Shown: one piece after another, positions 7,401-18,574 of the stretch
Layout: the number at the start of each line of letters is the position of its first letter
Position numbering within the stretch: the first letter of the stretch is position 1
Source: Bianquea renquensis
GTDB lineage: Bacteria; Bacillota; Clostridia; Lachnospirales; Bianqueaceae
Length of the DNA: 64,000 nucleotides
Direction: 5' to 3'
NCBI RefSeq assembly: GCF_014384895.1
Contig: NZ_JACRSQ010000008.1
Location: 1 to 64,000, forward strand
Position numbers and translations under genes: made by a program
Notes under the pieces: model-generated
Told to the model about the DNA's origin: nothing
The model's database searches: none
The model's input: only the letters and a program-made list of their open reading frames with translations

Positions 7401-8308
7401 TCCTTGAGGTTCACTTAGGGCTTGCGGCGAAAGCACTCGGCATCCGCATTGCGACTCCTGTCTTTGATGGCGCCAATGAGTTTGACATCATGGATACCCT
7501 TGAGATGGCGGATGACTATGTCAATAAGTCCTGGGATGAATTTGTGGATAAGTATCATGATATTCTGCATCCGGACGTCGTCGAATATCTCCATGAGAAC
7601 TACGATAACAGGGAAGAATGGGCGGGCGTTCCCATCAACCGAAACGGAAAAATTCCCCTTCGAGATGGCCGGACGGGAGAATACTTTGATAATCACGTCA
7701 CGGTGGGCTATATGTACTATCTAAAATTGCATCACCTGGTTGACGATAAGATCCATGCCCGCTCGACGGGACCGTACTCTCTGGTTACACAGCAGCCGCT
7801 GGGTGGAAAAGCGCAGTTCGGCGGTCAGCGCTTCGGAGAGATGGAAGTGTGGGCGTTGGAAGCCTATGGAGCGGCATACACTCTCCAAGAGATTTTGACG
7901 GTGAAGTCCGACGACATTGTGGGGCGAGTCAAAACCTACGAGGCCATTGTCAAGGGTGAGAACATTCCGGAGCCCGGTGTGCCAGAATCCTTTAAGGTTC
8001 TACTCAAAGAATTGCAGTCTCTGGGGCTGGATATCCGCGTGTTGACGGAAGACGCCCAGGAGGTCGAGATTCAAGAGGATATCGACGATGAGGTACAGGA
8101 GCTGAATGTCAACCTGGAAGGCCTGGAAGACGTGGATCATGCACCTGGTTACGCGGGAGGCGACGCCCCGGCGGATGATTTTGATTCGGATTTGGATGAT
8201 TTGGCATTGGAAGAGCTAGATTTTGAGAATCCAAATTTTGAGGATTCGGGATTCCAGATAGCCGATGCGGATTCGTTGGATGAGTCGCTATTTGAGGATG
8301 AAAAATAA
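4430..8308 (+). CDS. rpoB: DNA-directed RNA polymerase subunit beta
   Basis: 1292 residues. RpoB forms one pincer of RNA polymerase and much of the catalytic cleft. The rifampicin-binding segment (about residues 484-520, SSQLSQFMDQNNPLAELTHKRR) keeps the residues equivalent to E. coli D516, H526 and S531 (here about 498, 508, 513), so no resistance substitution is seen there. Other landmarks: GPGGLSRERAGFEVRDVH, the IETPEGPNIGLI motif, KISVGDKMAGRHGNKG and PLGGKAQFGGQRFGEMEVWALEAYGAA shared with all RpoB. The last 70 or so residues form a very acidic Asp/Glu tail, a common feature in Clostridia. Twenty bases separate it from rpoC. Confidence 0.99.
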   Translation: MEKNRIHPQKFGNRIRMTYAREKEVLGMPNLLDVQKDSYKWFIDEGLREVFEDINPITDFSGNLSLEFIDFNLTGDPKYTIEEAKERDATYSAPLKVKVRLTNEETKEKQEHEIFMGDFPLMTETGTFIINGAERVIVSQLVRSPGIYYAKTIDKTGKPLFSSTVIPNRGAWLEYETDSNDIFYVRVDRTRKIPVTVLIRALGVGTDSEILELFGEDPKLLATIERDNSKSVEEGLIEIYKRIRPGEPPTVESSQSLLYSMFYDNKRYNLARVGRYKFNKKLALRNRVNGLTLAEDVVDASTGELLATAGTRIDMSLADTIQNAGISYIWVTKEDQKIKILSNLAVDIHAHLDLTEEELYEAGIGELVYYPVLEEILDMQLEWNELKAMLKKESYRLVPRHITFEDIMASINYNLHLDYGIGNVDDIDHLGNRRIRCVGELLQNQFRIGLARLERVVRERMTTQDLEVVTPQALINIRPVTAAVKEFFGSSQLSQFMDQNNPLAELTHKRRLSALGPGGLSRERAGFEVRDVHHSHYGRMCPIETPEGPNIGLINSLATYARINKYGFIEAPYRKIDKSGDVPVVTDEVVYITADEEENYRVAQANEALDSEGHFKKQRVTGRYRDDNIEMDDMEIDLMDVSPKQVFSVATSLIPFLENDDANRALMGSNMQRQAVPLLVTEAPVVGTGMEYKSAVDSGSCILAKHAGVVESVSAVKIVIRCDDGTKDTYKLLKFKRQNQSTCFNQRPLVRKGQRVEEGEAISDGPSTDNGELSLGKNALIGFMTWEGYNYEDAVLLSERLVAEDVYTSLHIEEYETEARDTKLGPEEITRDIPNVGDDALKDLDERGIIRIGAEVHAGDILVGKVTPKGETELTAEERLLRAIFGEKAREVRDTSLRVPHGEEGIIVDMKIFTRENGDEMSPGVNQLVRVYIAHKRKISVGDKMAGRHGNKGVVSRILPVEDMPFLPNGRPLDIVLNPLGVPSRMNIGQVLEVHLGLAAKALGIRIATPVFDGANEFDIMDTLEMADDYVNKSWDEFVDKYHDILHPDVVEYLHENYDNREEWAGVPINRNGKIPLRDGRTGEYFDNHVTVGYMYYLKLHHLVDDKIHARSTGPYSLVTQQPLGGKAQFGGQRFGEMEVWALEAYGAAYTLQEILTVKSDDIVGRVKTYEAIVKGENIPEPGVPESFKVLLKELQSLGLDIRVLTEDAQEVEIQEDIDDEVQELNVNLEGLEDVDHAPGYAGGDAPADDFDSDLDDLALEELDFENPNFEDSGFQIADADSLDESLFEDEK

Positions 8309-8328
8309 GAAAGGGGCGCTGCTTCGCT

Positions 8329-11300
8329 ATGGCTGTAAACACCAGCGATAAATCGATACAATTTGACGCGATCAAAATTGGCCTTGCTTCACCTGAAAAG
8401 ATCCGCGAGTGGTCCCACGGGGAAGTGAAAAAGCCGGAGACAATCAACTACAGAACATTGAAGCCGGAGCGCGACGGTTTATTCTGTGAGCGCATTTTTG
8501 GCCCCAACAAGGACTGGGAATGCCACTGTGGCAAGTATAAGAGAATCCGCTATAAAGGCGTTATCTGTGACCGGTGCGGCGTCGAGGTCACCAAGTCGAA
8601 AGTCCGGCGCGAGCGGATGGGACATATTGAGCTGGCGGCTCCCGTATCCCATATCTGGTACTTTAAAGGGATTCCCAGCCGGATGGGACTCATCCTGGAT
8701 ATTCCGCCCCGTGCGCTGGAAAAAGTGCTTTACTTTGCCTCGTACATCGTCCTCGATGCAAAAGATACAGGTCTTGCCCATAAGCAGCTTCTGACGGAGA
8801 GAGAATACCGGGAAGCCTATGATAAATATGGAGACGGATTCCGAGCCGGGATGGGGGCGGAGGCGATCAAAGAACTGCTGGAAGCCATCGACCTGGAAAA
8901 AGAGACGGCCATGCTGAAGGAAGAGTTGGCCAATACCTCCGGGCAGAAGAGAATCCGAATCATCAAGCGGTTGGAAGTACTGGAGTCTTTCTTGCAATCG
9001 GGAAACCGGCCTGAGTGGATGATCCTGGACGCGGTGCCGGTTATTCCTCCGGACCTGCGCCCAATGGTACAGCTGGACGGCGGCCGGTTCGCCACGTCGG
9101 ACCTGAACGATCTGTACCGCCGGGTCATCAACCGAAATAACCGTCTCCGCCGGCTGCTGAATCTTGGCGCCCCGGATATCATTGTGCGCAATGAAAAGCG
9201 GATGCTGCAGGAAGCAGTTGACGCTCTTATTGACAACGGCCGCCGCGGCCGCCCGGTGACGGGACCTGGCAATCGCGCCTTGAAATCCCTGTCCGACATG
9301 CTGCGCGGTAAGCAGGGGCGGTTCCGGCAAAATCTACTGGGCAAACGTGTTGACTATTCTGGGCGGTCCGTTATCGTCGTAGGCCCGGAGCTTAAGATCT
9401 ATCAGTGCGGTCTGCCGAAGGAAATGGCCATCGAATTGTTTAAACCCTTTGTCATGAAGAAGCTGGTCGAAAAAGAGCTGGCCCACAATATCAAGTCGGC
9501 GAAGCGGATGGTGGAGCGCCTTCAGTCTGAGGTATGGGACGTACTGGAGGATGTCATCAAAGAACATCCGGTTATGTTAAACCGCGCCCCAACACTGCAT
9601 CGTCTGGGAATTCAGGCCTTTGAACCGACGCTGGTCGAGGGCAAAGCCATCAAGCTTCATCCCCTGGTCTGTACCGCGTATAACGCAGACTTTGACGGAG
9701 ACCAGATGGCAGTTCACGTTCCGCTGTCGGTGGAAGCGCAGGCGGAGTGCCGTTTCATGTTGCTATCCACCAACAACCTGTTAAAGCCGTCGGATGGCGC
9801 TCCGGTTACGGTTCCGTCCCAGGATATGGTATTAGGGATCTATTATCTCACCATGGAGAGGGAGACGGACAAGGGGAGCGGCCGCATGTTCAAGGATAAG
9901 AATGAGGCCATCCTCGCCTACGACAATGGAGAGCTGACCCTGCACGCCCCGGTTACCATCCGCCGGACGATCATGGTAGAGGGAGTCAAAGTCACGGGAA
10001 TGTTGAAGACCACAGTGGGAAGAATCATTCTGAATGAGCGGATTCCCCAGGATCTGGGCTATGTGGAGCGGGATATCAAGCGGCCGGAGAGTTTCATAGA
10101 CTATGAGGTCAACTTCCTGGTGGGTAAAAAACAGTTACAGAAGATACTGCAGAAGTGTATCGATGTCCACGGTATCACAGAAACAGCTACGATCCTGGAT
10201 GATATCAAATCACTGGGATTCCGGTATTCCACGAAGGGCGCGATTACAGTTTCCGTATCGGATATGGTGGTTCCGGAAAAGAAACCGGAATTGATTTCAG
10301 CGGCGGAAAAAGAAGTTGAGCGGACGCTGAAAAACTTTAAACGAGGATTCCTCACGGACGAGGAGCGCCATGACCGGATTATCAACATCTGGACAGAGAC
10401 AATCCGCAAGATTACCGACATGCTGTTGGATGGATTGGGCAAAGACAATAACATCTTTATGATGGTGGATTCCGGAGCCCGAGGATCCAATGACCAGTTG
10501 AAACAGTTGGCTGGAATGCGGGGCCTTATGGCGAATCCATCGGGAGACATCATTGAGCTGCCGATCAAGTCCAATTTCCGAGAGGGCCTTGATGTGCTGG
10601 AGTACTTTATTTCAGCCCATGGAGCGAGAAAGGGGCTGGCGGATACTGCGCTGCGCACAGCTGACTCTGGATATCTGACCAGACGTCTGGTGGATGTATC
10701 CCAGGATATTATCATCCGCGCGGAGGACTGCTGCCACGACCATGAAAAGCCAGAGGGTGTATGGGTAGCGGCCTTTATGGATGGAGATGAGGTTATTGAG
10801 CCTCTGGAAGAGAGAATCACGGGCCGTTGGTCCATCGATGAGATTCGCCATCCGGAGACGGGGGAAGTCCTGGTGGAAGAGGACACCATGATCACGGTGC
10901 GGCAGGCGCAAAAGATCATTGACGCGGGAATTAAAAAGGTTCACATCCGAAACATGTTGAGCTGTAAACAGAAGTTAGGCGTCTGCGCCAAATGCTACGG
11001 CGCCGATATGTCCACCGGCCGCCCTGTCCGTATGGGAGAAGCAGTGGGAATTGTTGCTGCACAGTCCATCGGAGAGCCTGGCACGCAGCTGACCATGCGG
11101 ACCTTCCACACCGGCGGTATCGCGGGCGATGATATCACCCAAGGTCTTCCCCGTGTGCAGGAGCTCTTTGAAGCCAGAAAACCCCGCGGTCTCGCCATTA
11201 TTTCTGAGTTTGGCGGCGAGATTACGGAGAACATGACCCGCAAAAAACGGGAAATCGTCGTGACGAACCCGGAGACAAAGGAATCGAAAGCCTACATGAT

Positions 11301-12012
11301 TCCCTACGGCGCACGCCTCAAAGTCAGAGACGGACAGTTTGTGGAAGCGGGTGACGAGTTAACGGAAGGTTCCGTCAATCCCCACGACATTCTAAAGATC
11401 AAAGGGCTTGAAGCGGTCCAGGATTATCTGATTCAGGAAGTCCAGCGAGTGTACCGTTTGCAGGGCGTTGATATCAACGACAAGCATGTGGAAATCATCG
11501 TGCGGCAGATGCTGAAACGAATCAAAATAGAGGAAAACGGCGGGACCAATCTGCTGCCCGGCAGCCTGGTGGATTACCTGGAATTTGAGGAAAAGAACGC
11601 GGAAGCCATAGAAAATGGTTTGGAACCGGCAAAGGGCGAGCGGATTCTGCTGGGAATCACGAAGGCATCCCTGGCGACGGATTCCTTCTTGTCGGCGGCC
11701 TCCTTCCAGGAGACAACCAGGGTTTTGACGGAGGCGGCGATCAAGGGCAAGGTCGATCCTCTTGTGGGATTGAAAGAAAATGTCATTATTGGTAAACTGA
11801 TACCGGCCGGAACAGGAATGAGCCAGTATCAGCGCGCGGAATTTGTCAAGAGCGTCGATGACGCGGACCTATATCCTCCCATCCAGGAGGAGAAGGAACC
11901 GGTCAAGCTGCCCGAATTTGATGATGTAGATGACGCCTTTGACGACGAGCTGGCGGATGAACTGGATGAGTATATGGAGGATGATGGGGAGGAATCCGAT
12001 CTCTTCACGTAA
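8329..12012 (+). CDS. rpoC: DNA-directed RNA polymerase subunit beta'
   Basis: 1227 residues. RpoC supplies the catalytic magnesium site: NADFDGD at about residues 452-458 is intact. The N-terminal zinc ribbon is CxC...CxxC (Cys65, 67, 80, 83); the second zinc site uses CCHDHEKPEG and CKQKLGVCAKCYG (about residues 800-890). The bridge and trigger helix region reads GEPGTQLTMRTFHTGGIA. As in RpoB, the C-terminus is strongly acidic (DDVDDAFDDELADELDEYME). Start ATG 8329 follows GAAAGGGGCG. No L7Ae-like gene lies between rpoC and rpsL, unlike in Bacillus. Confidence 0.99.
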   Translation: MAVNTSDKSIQFDAIKIGLASPEKIREWSHGEVKKPETINYRTLKPERDGLFCERIFGPNKDWECHCGKYKRIRYKGVICDRCGVEVTKSKVRRERMGHIELAAPVSHIWYFKGIPSRMGLILDIPPRALEKVLYFASYIVLDAKDTGLAHKQLLTEREYREAYDKYGDGFRAGMGAEAIKELLEAIDLEKETAMLKEELANTSGQKRIRIIKRLEVLESFLQSGNRPEWMILDAVPVIPPDLRPMVQLDGGRFATSDLNDLYRRVINRNNRLRRLLNLGAPDIIVRNEKRMLQEAVDALIDNGRRGRPVTGPGNRALKSLSDMLRGKQGRFRQNLLGKRVDYSGRSVIVVGPELKIYQCGLPKEMAIELFKPFVMKKLVEKELAHNIKSAKRMVERLQSEVWDVLEDVIKEHPVMLNRAPTLHRLGIQAFEPTLVEGKAIKLHPLVCTAYNADFDGDQMAVHVPLSVEAQAECRFMLLSTNNLLKPSDGAPVTVPSQDMVLGIYYLTMERETDKGSGRMFKDKNEAILAYDNGELTLHAPVTIRRTIMVEGVKVTGMLKTTVGRIILNERIPQDLGYVERDIKRPESFIDYEVNFLVGKKQLQKILQKCIDVHGITETATILDDIKSLGFRYSTKGAITVSVSDMVVPEKKPELISAAEKEVERTLKNFKRGFLTDEERHDRIINIWTETIRKITDMLLDGLGKDNNIFMMVDSGARGSNDQLKQLAGMRGLMANPSGDIIELPIKSNFREGLDVLEYFISAHGARKGLADTALRTADSGYLTRRLVDVSQDIIIRAEDCCHDHEKPEGVWVAAFMDGDEVIEPLEERITGRWSIDEIRHPETGEVLVEEDTMITVRQAQKIIDAGIKKVHIRNMLSCKQKLGVCAKCYGADMSTGRPVRMGEAVGIVAAQSIGEPGTQLTMRTFHTGGIAGDDITQGLPRVQELFEARKPRGLAIISEFGGEITENMTRKKREIVVTNPETKESKAYMIPYGARLKVRDGQFVEAGDELTEGSVNPHDILKIKGLEAVQDYLIQEVQRVYRLQGVDINDKHVEIIVRQMLKRIKIEENGGTNLLPGSLVDYLEFEEKNAEAIENGLEPAKGERILLGITKASLATDSFLSAASFQETTRVLTEAAIKGKVDPLVGLKENVIIGKLIPAGTGMSQYQRAEFVKSVDDADLYPPIQEEKEPVKLPEFDDVDDAFDDELADELDEYMEDDGEESDLFT

Positions 12013-12028
12013 TTTGTCAAAATAATCG

Positions 12029-12057
12029 TTGACAAATGAAACCCATCATGATATACT
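12029..12057 (+). promoter_or_regulatory. Sigma-A promoter for rpsL-rpsG-fusA
   Basis: TTGACA (12029-12034), 17-bp spacer, TATACT (12052-12057), beginning 17 bases after the rpoC stop. Predicted start near 12064. Confidence 0.88.
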
Positions 12058-12087
12058 GGATCAGTATGCGATATGGCTAGACGGATG

Positions 12088-12114
12088 AAAACCGGAGGAT
12101 ATCCGGTTTTTTTC
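12088..12114 (+). terminator. Intrinsic terminator located inside the rpsL leader
   Basis: AAAACCGGA (12088-12096) pairs with TCCGGTTTT (from about 12102), followed by a run of T (seven in the TTTTTTT tract before CC). It lies downstream of the rpsL promoter but is the only terminator after rpoC, so it may end rpoBC, attenuate rpsL transcription, or both. Confidence 0.8.
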
Positions 12115-12230
12115 CAGTAGAGGATTCGGGTGTCAAAAGCGCCTGCGATGCTGTCCGCATGCGATATTTGCGATTTATTGCCGCTGCAACACGACAATGG
12201 ACGCTCAAAATCTAGACAGGAGGTGCAAGT

Positions 12231-12644
<414 letters not shown>

Positions 12645-12788
12645 GTCTTATCCCTGTTTTCAAAAGTATGTGCTTAGTACCTACGTCCAAACTCATGTTG
12701 CAGTGTTTTGATCGAGGCTGTACTTTGCACGACACACAGACGAAGTGAGTACCGATGATTTAATTGATTGATTAAGGAGGGAAGAATC

Positions 12789-13259
12789 GTGCCTAGAAGA
12801 GGACATATCACCAAAAGAGAAGTACTGCCAGATCCTTTATATAACAGCAAGGTTGTGACCAAGTTGGTGAACAACATCATGCTGGATGGTAAAAAGGGAG
12901 TTGCGCAGAAAATCGTGTATGGCGCCTTTGACCGGATCGCGGAAAAGACTGGCAAGGATGCTCTTGAGGTTTTCGAAGCAGCGATGAACAATATCATGCC
13001 TGTCTTAGAAGTTAAGGCAAGGCGAGTCGGCGGTGCAACCTATCAGGTCCCGATGGAGGTGCGGCCGGAGCGCCGCCAGACATTAGGTCTGCGCTGGTTG
13101 ACACTGTATGCAAGAAACCGTGGCGAGAAGACCATGGAAGAAAGATTAGCCAATGAGCTTATGGATGCGGCCAACAATACAGGTGCTTCTGTCAAGAAGA
13201 AGGAAGATACCCACAAGATGGCGGAGGCCAACAAGGCATTTGCTCATTTCCGCTGGTAG
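12789..13259 (+). CDS. rpsG: 30S ribosomal protein S7
   Basis: 156 residues, standard length. S7 nucleates assembly of the 30S head and contacts E-site tRNA. GTG 12789 is chosen because AAGGAGGG lies 6-13 bases upstream and the product begins MPRRGHITKREVLPDPLYNSK as in the family. The NNIMLDGKKGVAQKI and GGATYQVPMEVRPERRQTLGLRWL segments are conserved. A 144-bp gap separates it from rpsL; it has no promoter I can support and may hold translational control sequence. Confidence 0.97.
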   Translation: MPRRGHITKREVLPDPLYNSKVVTKLVNNIMLDGKKGVAQKIVYGAFDRIAEKTGKDALEVFEAAMNNIMPVLEVKARRVGGATYQVPMEVRPERRQTLGLRWLTLYARNRGEKTMEERLANELMDAANNTGASVKKKEDTHKMAEANKAFAHFRW

Positions 13260-13279
13260 TTTAAGAGGAGGAACAAACA

Positions 13280-15367
<2,088 letters not shown>

Positions 15368-15414
15368 TTCATCGCCCTGCAAGCTAATTCTTTTCATATT
15401 TTTTAGAAAAACAC

Positions 15415-15443
15415 TTGCAAAAACCCATGGTTTTCACTATAAT
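15415..15443 (+). promoter_or_regulatory. Sigma-A promoter for tuf
   Basis: TTGCAA (15415-15420), 17-bp spacer, TATAAT (15438-15443), followed by AAGGAGG ahead of tuf. Allows EF-Tu to be made in excess of EF-G. Confidence 0.88.
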
Positions 15444-15504
15444 GAAACAAGACGCAGTCTATTTGAACCAGTATCGCGAATAATTATTAAGGAGGAATTC
15501 AATA

Positions 15505-16698
15505 ATGTCCAAAGCTAAATACGAAAGAACCAAACCCCATGTTAACATTGGCACCATTGGTCACGTTGACCATGGCAAGACCACGTTGACGGCGGCGATC
15601 ACCTACACGCTCCACCAGAGATTGGGCACCGGCGAAGCGGTCGCTTTTGATAACATCGACAAGGCTCCGGAAGAGAGAGAGCGTGGAATCACGATTTCCA
15701 CAGCGCACGTTGAGTATGAGACTGAGAAGCGCCACTACGCCCATGTCGACTGCCCCGGCCATGCCGACTACGTTAAGAACATGATCACGGGTGCTGCCCA
15801 GATGGACGGTGCCATCCTGGTCGTAGCAGCCACCGATGGCCCTATGGCCCAGACGAGAGAGCACATCCTGCTTTCCCGCCAGGTTGGCGTTCCCTATATC
15901 GTCGTTTTCATGAATAAGTGCGATATGGTTGACGATGAAGAACTTCTTGAACTGGTTGAGATGGAGATCCGTGAACTTCTGTCCAGCTATGACTTCCCGG
16001 GCGATGACATTCCGGTTATCCAGGGTTCCGCTCTGCAGGCTCTGAATGATCCCACCGGCCCCTGGGGCGACAAGATCATGGAGCTCATGGACGCCGTAGA
16101 TGAGTATATCCCGGCTCCTGTCAGAGACACCGACAAGCCTTTCCTTATGCCTGTTGAGGATGTATTCTCCATCACCGGTCGCGGTACCGTTGCGACAGGC
16201 CGTGTTGAGCGTGGGGTTCTGCATGTATCCGATGAGGTGCAGCTGGTTGGTCTTCACAGCGAGTCCAAGAAGTATGTTGTGACAGGTATCGAAATGTTCC
16301 ACAAGCTGTTGGATGAGGCCCAAGCCGGCGATAACATCGGTGCGCTTCTCCGCGGTATTCAGAGAACGGAGATCGAGAGAGGGCAGGTTCTGGCGAAGCC
16401 CGGTTCCGTTACACCTCACCACAAGATCAAGGGTCAGGTTTACGTTCTGAAGAAGGAAGAGGGCGGACGTCACACTCCGTTCCTGACCAACTATCGTCCT
16501 CAGTTCTATTTCAGAACCACCGACGTTACGGGTGTCATCACGCTTCCCGAGGGAGTGGAAATGTGCATGCCTGGCGATAACGTTGAGATGGGCATCGAGC
16601 TGATCTACCCCGTCGCGATGGAAAAAGGACTTCGGTTCTCCATCCGTGAAGGCGGACGTACAGTTGGTGCTGGTTCCATCACGGAAATCATTGAATAA
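15505..16698 (+). CDS. tuf: Elongation factor Tu
   Basis: 397-residue GTPase that delivers aminoacyl-tRNA to the ribosome. G1 is GHVDHGKTT (residues 19-27), the switch region RGITIST, G3 DCPGHADYV and G4 NKCD are intact. Domains II and III are complete (GRGTVATGRVERG, the GGRHTPFLTNYRPQFY loop and C-terminal VGAGSITEI). It has its own promoter and terminator, so it can be expressed as a single-gene unit. Only one tuf copy is in the window. Confidence 0.99.
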   Translation: MSKAKYERTKPHVNIGTIGHVDHGKTTLTAAITYTLHQRLGTGEAVAFDNIDKAPEERERGITISTAHVEYETEKRHYAHVDCPGHADYVKNMITGAAQMDGAILVVAATDGPMAQTREHILLSRQVGVPYIVVFMNKCDMVDDEELLELVEMEIRELLSSYDFPGDDIPVIQGSALQALNDPTGPWGDKIMELMDAVDEYIPAPVRDTDKPFLMPVEDVFSITGRGTVATGRVERGVLHVSDEVQLVGLHSESKKYVVTGIEMFHKLLDEAQAGDNIGALLRGIQRTEIERGQVLAKPGSVTPHHKIKGQVYVLKKEEGGRHTPFLTNYRPQFYFRTTDVTGVITLPEGVEMCMPGDNVEMGIELIYPVAMEKGLRFSIREGGRTVGAGSITEIIE

Positions 16699-16705
16699 GC
16701 ACAGT

Positions 16706-16753
16706 AAAAGCTGCCTTTGGAGAGGGGCATATCCTCTCCAAGGGCAGCTTTTT
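16706..16753 (+). terminator. Strong terminator after tuf
   Basis: A long stem of about 20 bp (AAAGCTGCC..TTGGAGAGG pairing with CCTCTCCAA.GGGCAGCTTT) ending in TTTTT. Ends the str cluster. Confidence 0.93.
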
Positions 16754-16756
16754 GTC

Positions 16757-16824
16757 TTATAGGAAAATCCAAAGAACCGAAGAGACTTCCAAAGTTCGCA
16801 TTCCGCGAACTTTTCGTATAAGAA
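16757..16824 (+). repeat. Dispersed mini-hairpin element after tuf terminator
   Basis: TATAGGAAA, then AAAGTTCGC-ATTCC-GCGAACTTT (16791-16813). The preceding AAAGAACCGAAGAGACTTCC is a degraded form of the GAAGAACC-GAA-GGTTCTTCC hairpin at 4007-4025, and in both places it directly precedes AAAGTTCGC. This supports a common bipartite repeat. Confidence 0.7.
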
Positions 16825-16838
16825 AGGAACAAGGAGAA

Positions 16839-17723
16839 ATGAAGACACAATTTTACAGGGGGATTCTTCCAGCGCTTGTCACGCCACTTGAGGACACTGG
16901 CGCGCTTCGGGAGCAGGCCACGCGAGATCTTATGGAATGGGAGCTGCAACAGGGGGCGGATGGCTTTTACATTTGCGGCGGTACAGGTGAGGGGCTTGTC
17001 CTCCAAAAGCACACGCGTATGGCGATGTGTGAAGTATGTGTTGACCAGATTCACGGCCGCGCGCCGGTCATCGATCATATTGCCGCTATGAATGCCGGTG
17101 ATAGCATTGAGCTAGCCAAACACGCGGAGAAAGCTGGAGTCGATGCAGTCGCCTCCATTCCTCCATTTTATTTTGCCTACTCGGAAGAGGATATCTACCA
17201 GTATTACAAGGCCCTGGCTGCTGCGGTGGATATCCCTGTCATGGTTTATTTTTTGCCGAGCGGCGGCGTCTCCATGTCGCCGGAGTTGATTGCCCGGATC
17301 TTTACGATAGAGAACGTCACAGCGGTCAAGTGGTCTAGCTCCGACTATTTTCAGATGATACGGTTGCTGGATATGACGAACGGCGAGATTAACCTCATCA
17401 ACGGGCCGGATGAAACACTGCTCTGCGGACTGGCGGCGGGAGCCCACGCGGGCATCGGATCCACATACAATATCATGTTGCCAGATTTCAAAGCCATGTA
17501 CACCGCATTTCAAGAGGGCAGGATGGAGGAGGCGAGGGCGATTCAGTACCGCATTAGCCGGATCATTGCGGTTCTGTGCCAGTACAAAGTCATCCCTTCC
17601 GTCAAACAGCTCCTTGAGGTAAAAGGGTTTCCTGTGGGAAACGCTACCTTTCCCATGCGGCGGTTCACCGAGGGAGAAGCGAGACAACTGTTGGAGGATG
17701 TCCAGCAATGCGGATGGCGGTGA
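16839..17723 (+). CDS. DapA/N-acetylneuraminate lyase-family aldolase
   Basis: 294-residue class I aldolase of the dihydrodipicolinate synthase / N-acetylneuraminate lyase superfamily (TIM barrel). Schiff-base lysine is Lys164 (VTAVKWSSSDYF) and the catalytic tyrosine is Tyr137 (MVYFLP). GIGSTYNIM, typical of sialate lyases, points to a sialic-acid or related 2-keto acid substrate, but the carboxylate-binding motif is GGTGE (47-51) instead of the usual G-S-T-G-E, so substrate is uncertain. ATG 16839 follows AAGGAG. No other sialic acid genes are nearby; it converges with the amidohydrolase gene. Its short upstream region holds only a mini-hairpin and no clear promoter. Confidence 0.85.
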   Translation: MKTQFYRGILPALVTPLEDTGALREQATRDLMEWELQQGADGFYICGGTGEGLVLQKHTRMAMCEVCVDQIHGRAPVIDHIAAMNAGDSIELAKHAEKAGVDAVASIPPFYFAYSEEDIYQYYKALAAAVDIPVMVYFLPSGGVSMSPELIARIFTIENVTAVKWSSSDYFQMIRLLDMTNGEINLINGPDETLLCGLAAGAHAGIGSTYNIMLPDFKAMYTAFQEGRMEEARAIQYRISRIIAVLCQYKVIPSVKQLLEVKGFPVGNATFPMRRFTEGEARQLLEDVQQCGWR

Positions 17724-17746
17724 CGCTCAGCCACAGGGACACGGTA

Positions 17747-18559
17747 TCACAGGGAAAGCTTTAACAACGACGCGGCGTTGCGCCACAGAATCGCATCTTG
17801 ATCCTCATTGGACAAGGGGAGAGAGCAGAGGGAATCTACATCCAGCTTCTGGCTGTGCCAGGGAGAATCGGTTGCGAACAATATTTTATCAGCGCCGTGA
17901 GCGGCCACGATGCGGAGAAAATCATCCGGTGGGATCTGATGATTCAGACAGTAGGCGGCATCCAGATAGACAGGCGCCCCGGCGAGATCACGGATGACAT
18001 CCTCCTGATACTGATATCCGCCCATATGGGCGAGAACGATGGGCGCGCCCTCGAAATGAGGGAGAAAACGCAAAACCCGCTGGGGGGTGCAATGATGGAT
18101 ATCCGGATATCCAATGTCCAAGCCGGCGTGAAAGACGAGAATCAGATTTTCCTCGAAAATTGCCTCATACATGGGATATAAGCGCTCTTCATCCACATAA
18201 AAATTTTGATAGTCGGGATGGAGCTTGATCCCCTTTAGGCCGTCTCGGGCAATCTGTCGTATCTCATCCCGCCAGTGCTCACTGTCTGGGTGAAAGCTGC
18301 CGAAGGAGATAAACTCAGGGTTGTCTTCCGCCACCGCAAGGGCAAACCGATGAACGTTGGCAAATTGCTTTGGCTTCGTTACAATGTGCAAAAGGACGCT
18401 TTTATCGATGCCGCCCTCAAGCATTGACGCTTTGAGATCCGCGGCAGTGCCGCCGCGGTACGGCGTCGCATGAGAGCGCTCTGCAAGAGACTGTATGGCG
18501 GGACCTGCGATGGCATCAGGGAAAATATGAGTGTGAAAATCGATGATCAACGATATCAC
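17747..18559 (-). CDS. Amidohydrolase_2-type metal-dependent hydrolase
   Basis: 270 residues with the amidohydrolase metal pattern: DFHTH near the N-terminus (His9, His11), GLKGIKLHPD, VFHAG, LAHMG and the C-terminal FATDSPW aspartate. This is the ACMSD-like subfamily (decarboxylases and hydrolases of small acids); the substrate is unknown. The start used is GTG at 18559 with AGGAAAG just upstream. It lies 15 bases after the popT-like gene on the same strand, so the two are likely cotranscribed from the promoter at 19454-19482. Its C-terminus converges on the aldolase gene with 23 bases between, without an obvious terminator. Confidence 0.85.
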   Translation of the reverse strand: MISLIIDFHTHIFPDAIAGPAIQSLAERSHATPYRGGTAADLKASMLEGGIDKSVLLHIVTKPKQFANVHRFALAVAEDNPEFISFGSFHPDSEHWRDEIRQIARDGLKGIKLHPDYQNFYVDEERLYPMYEAIFEENLILVFHAGLDIGYPDIHHCTPQRVLRFLPHFEGAPIVLAHMGGYQYQEDVIRDLAGAPVYLDAAYCLNHQIPPDDFLRIVAAHGADKILFATDSPWHSQKLDVDSLCSLPLSNEDQDAILWRNAASLLKLSL

Positions 18560-18574
18560 TTCTTTCCTAGAGAA

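Noticed and set aside
12645..12788. tRNA gene in the rpsL-rpsG gap
   Set aside because: No cloverleaf, no T-loop consensus and no CCA end could be found; the same holds for the other gaps checked.
15499..16848. 449-codon minus-strand frame opposite tuf
   Set aside because: Antisense shadow of tuf; no protein features.
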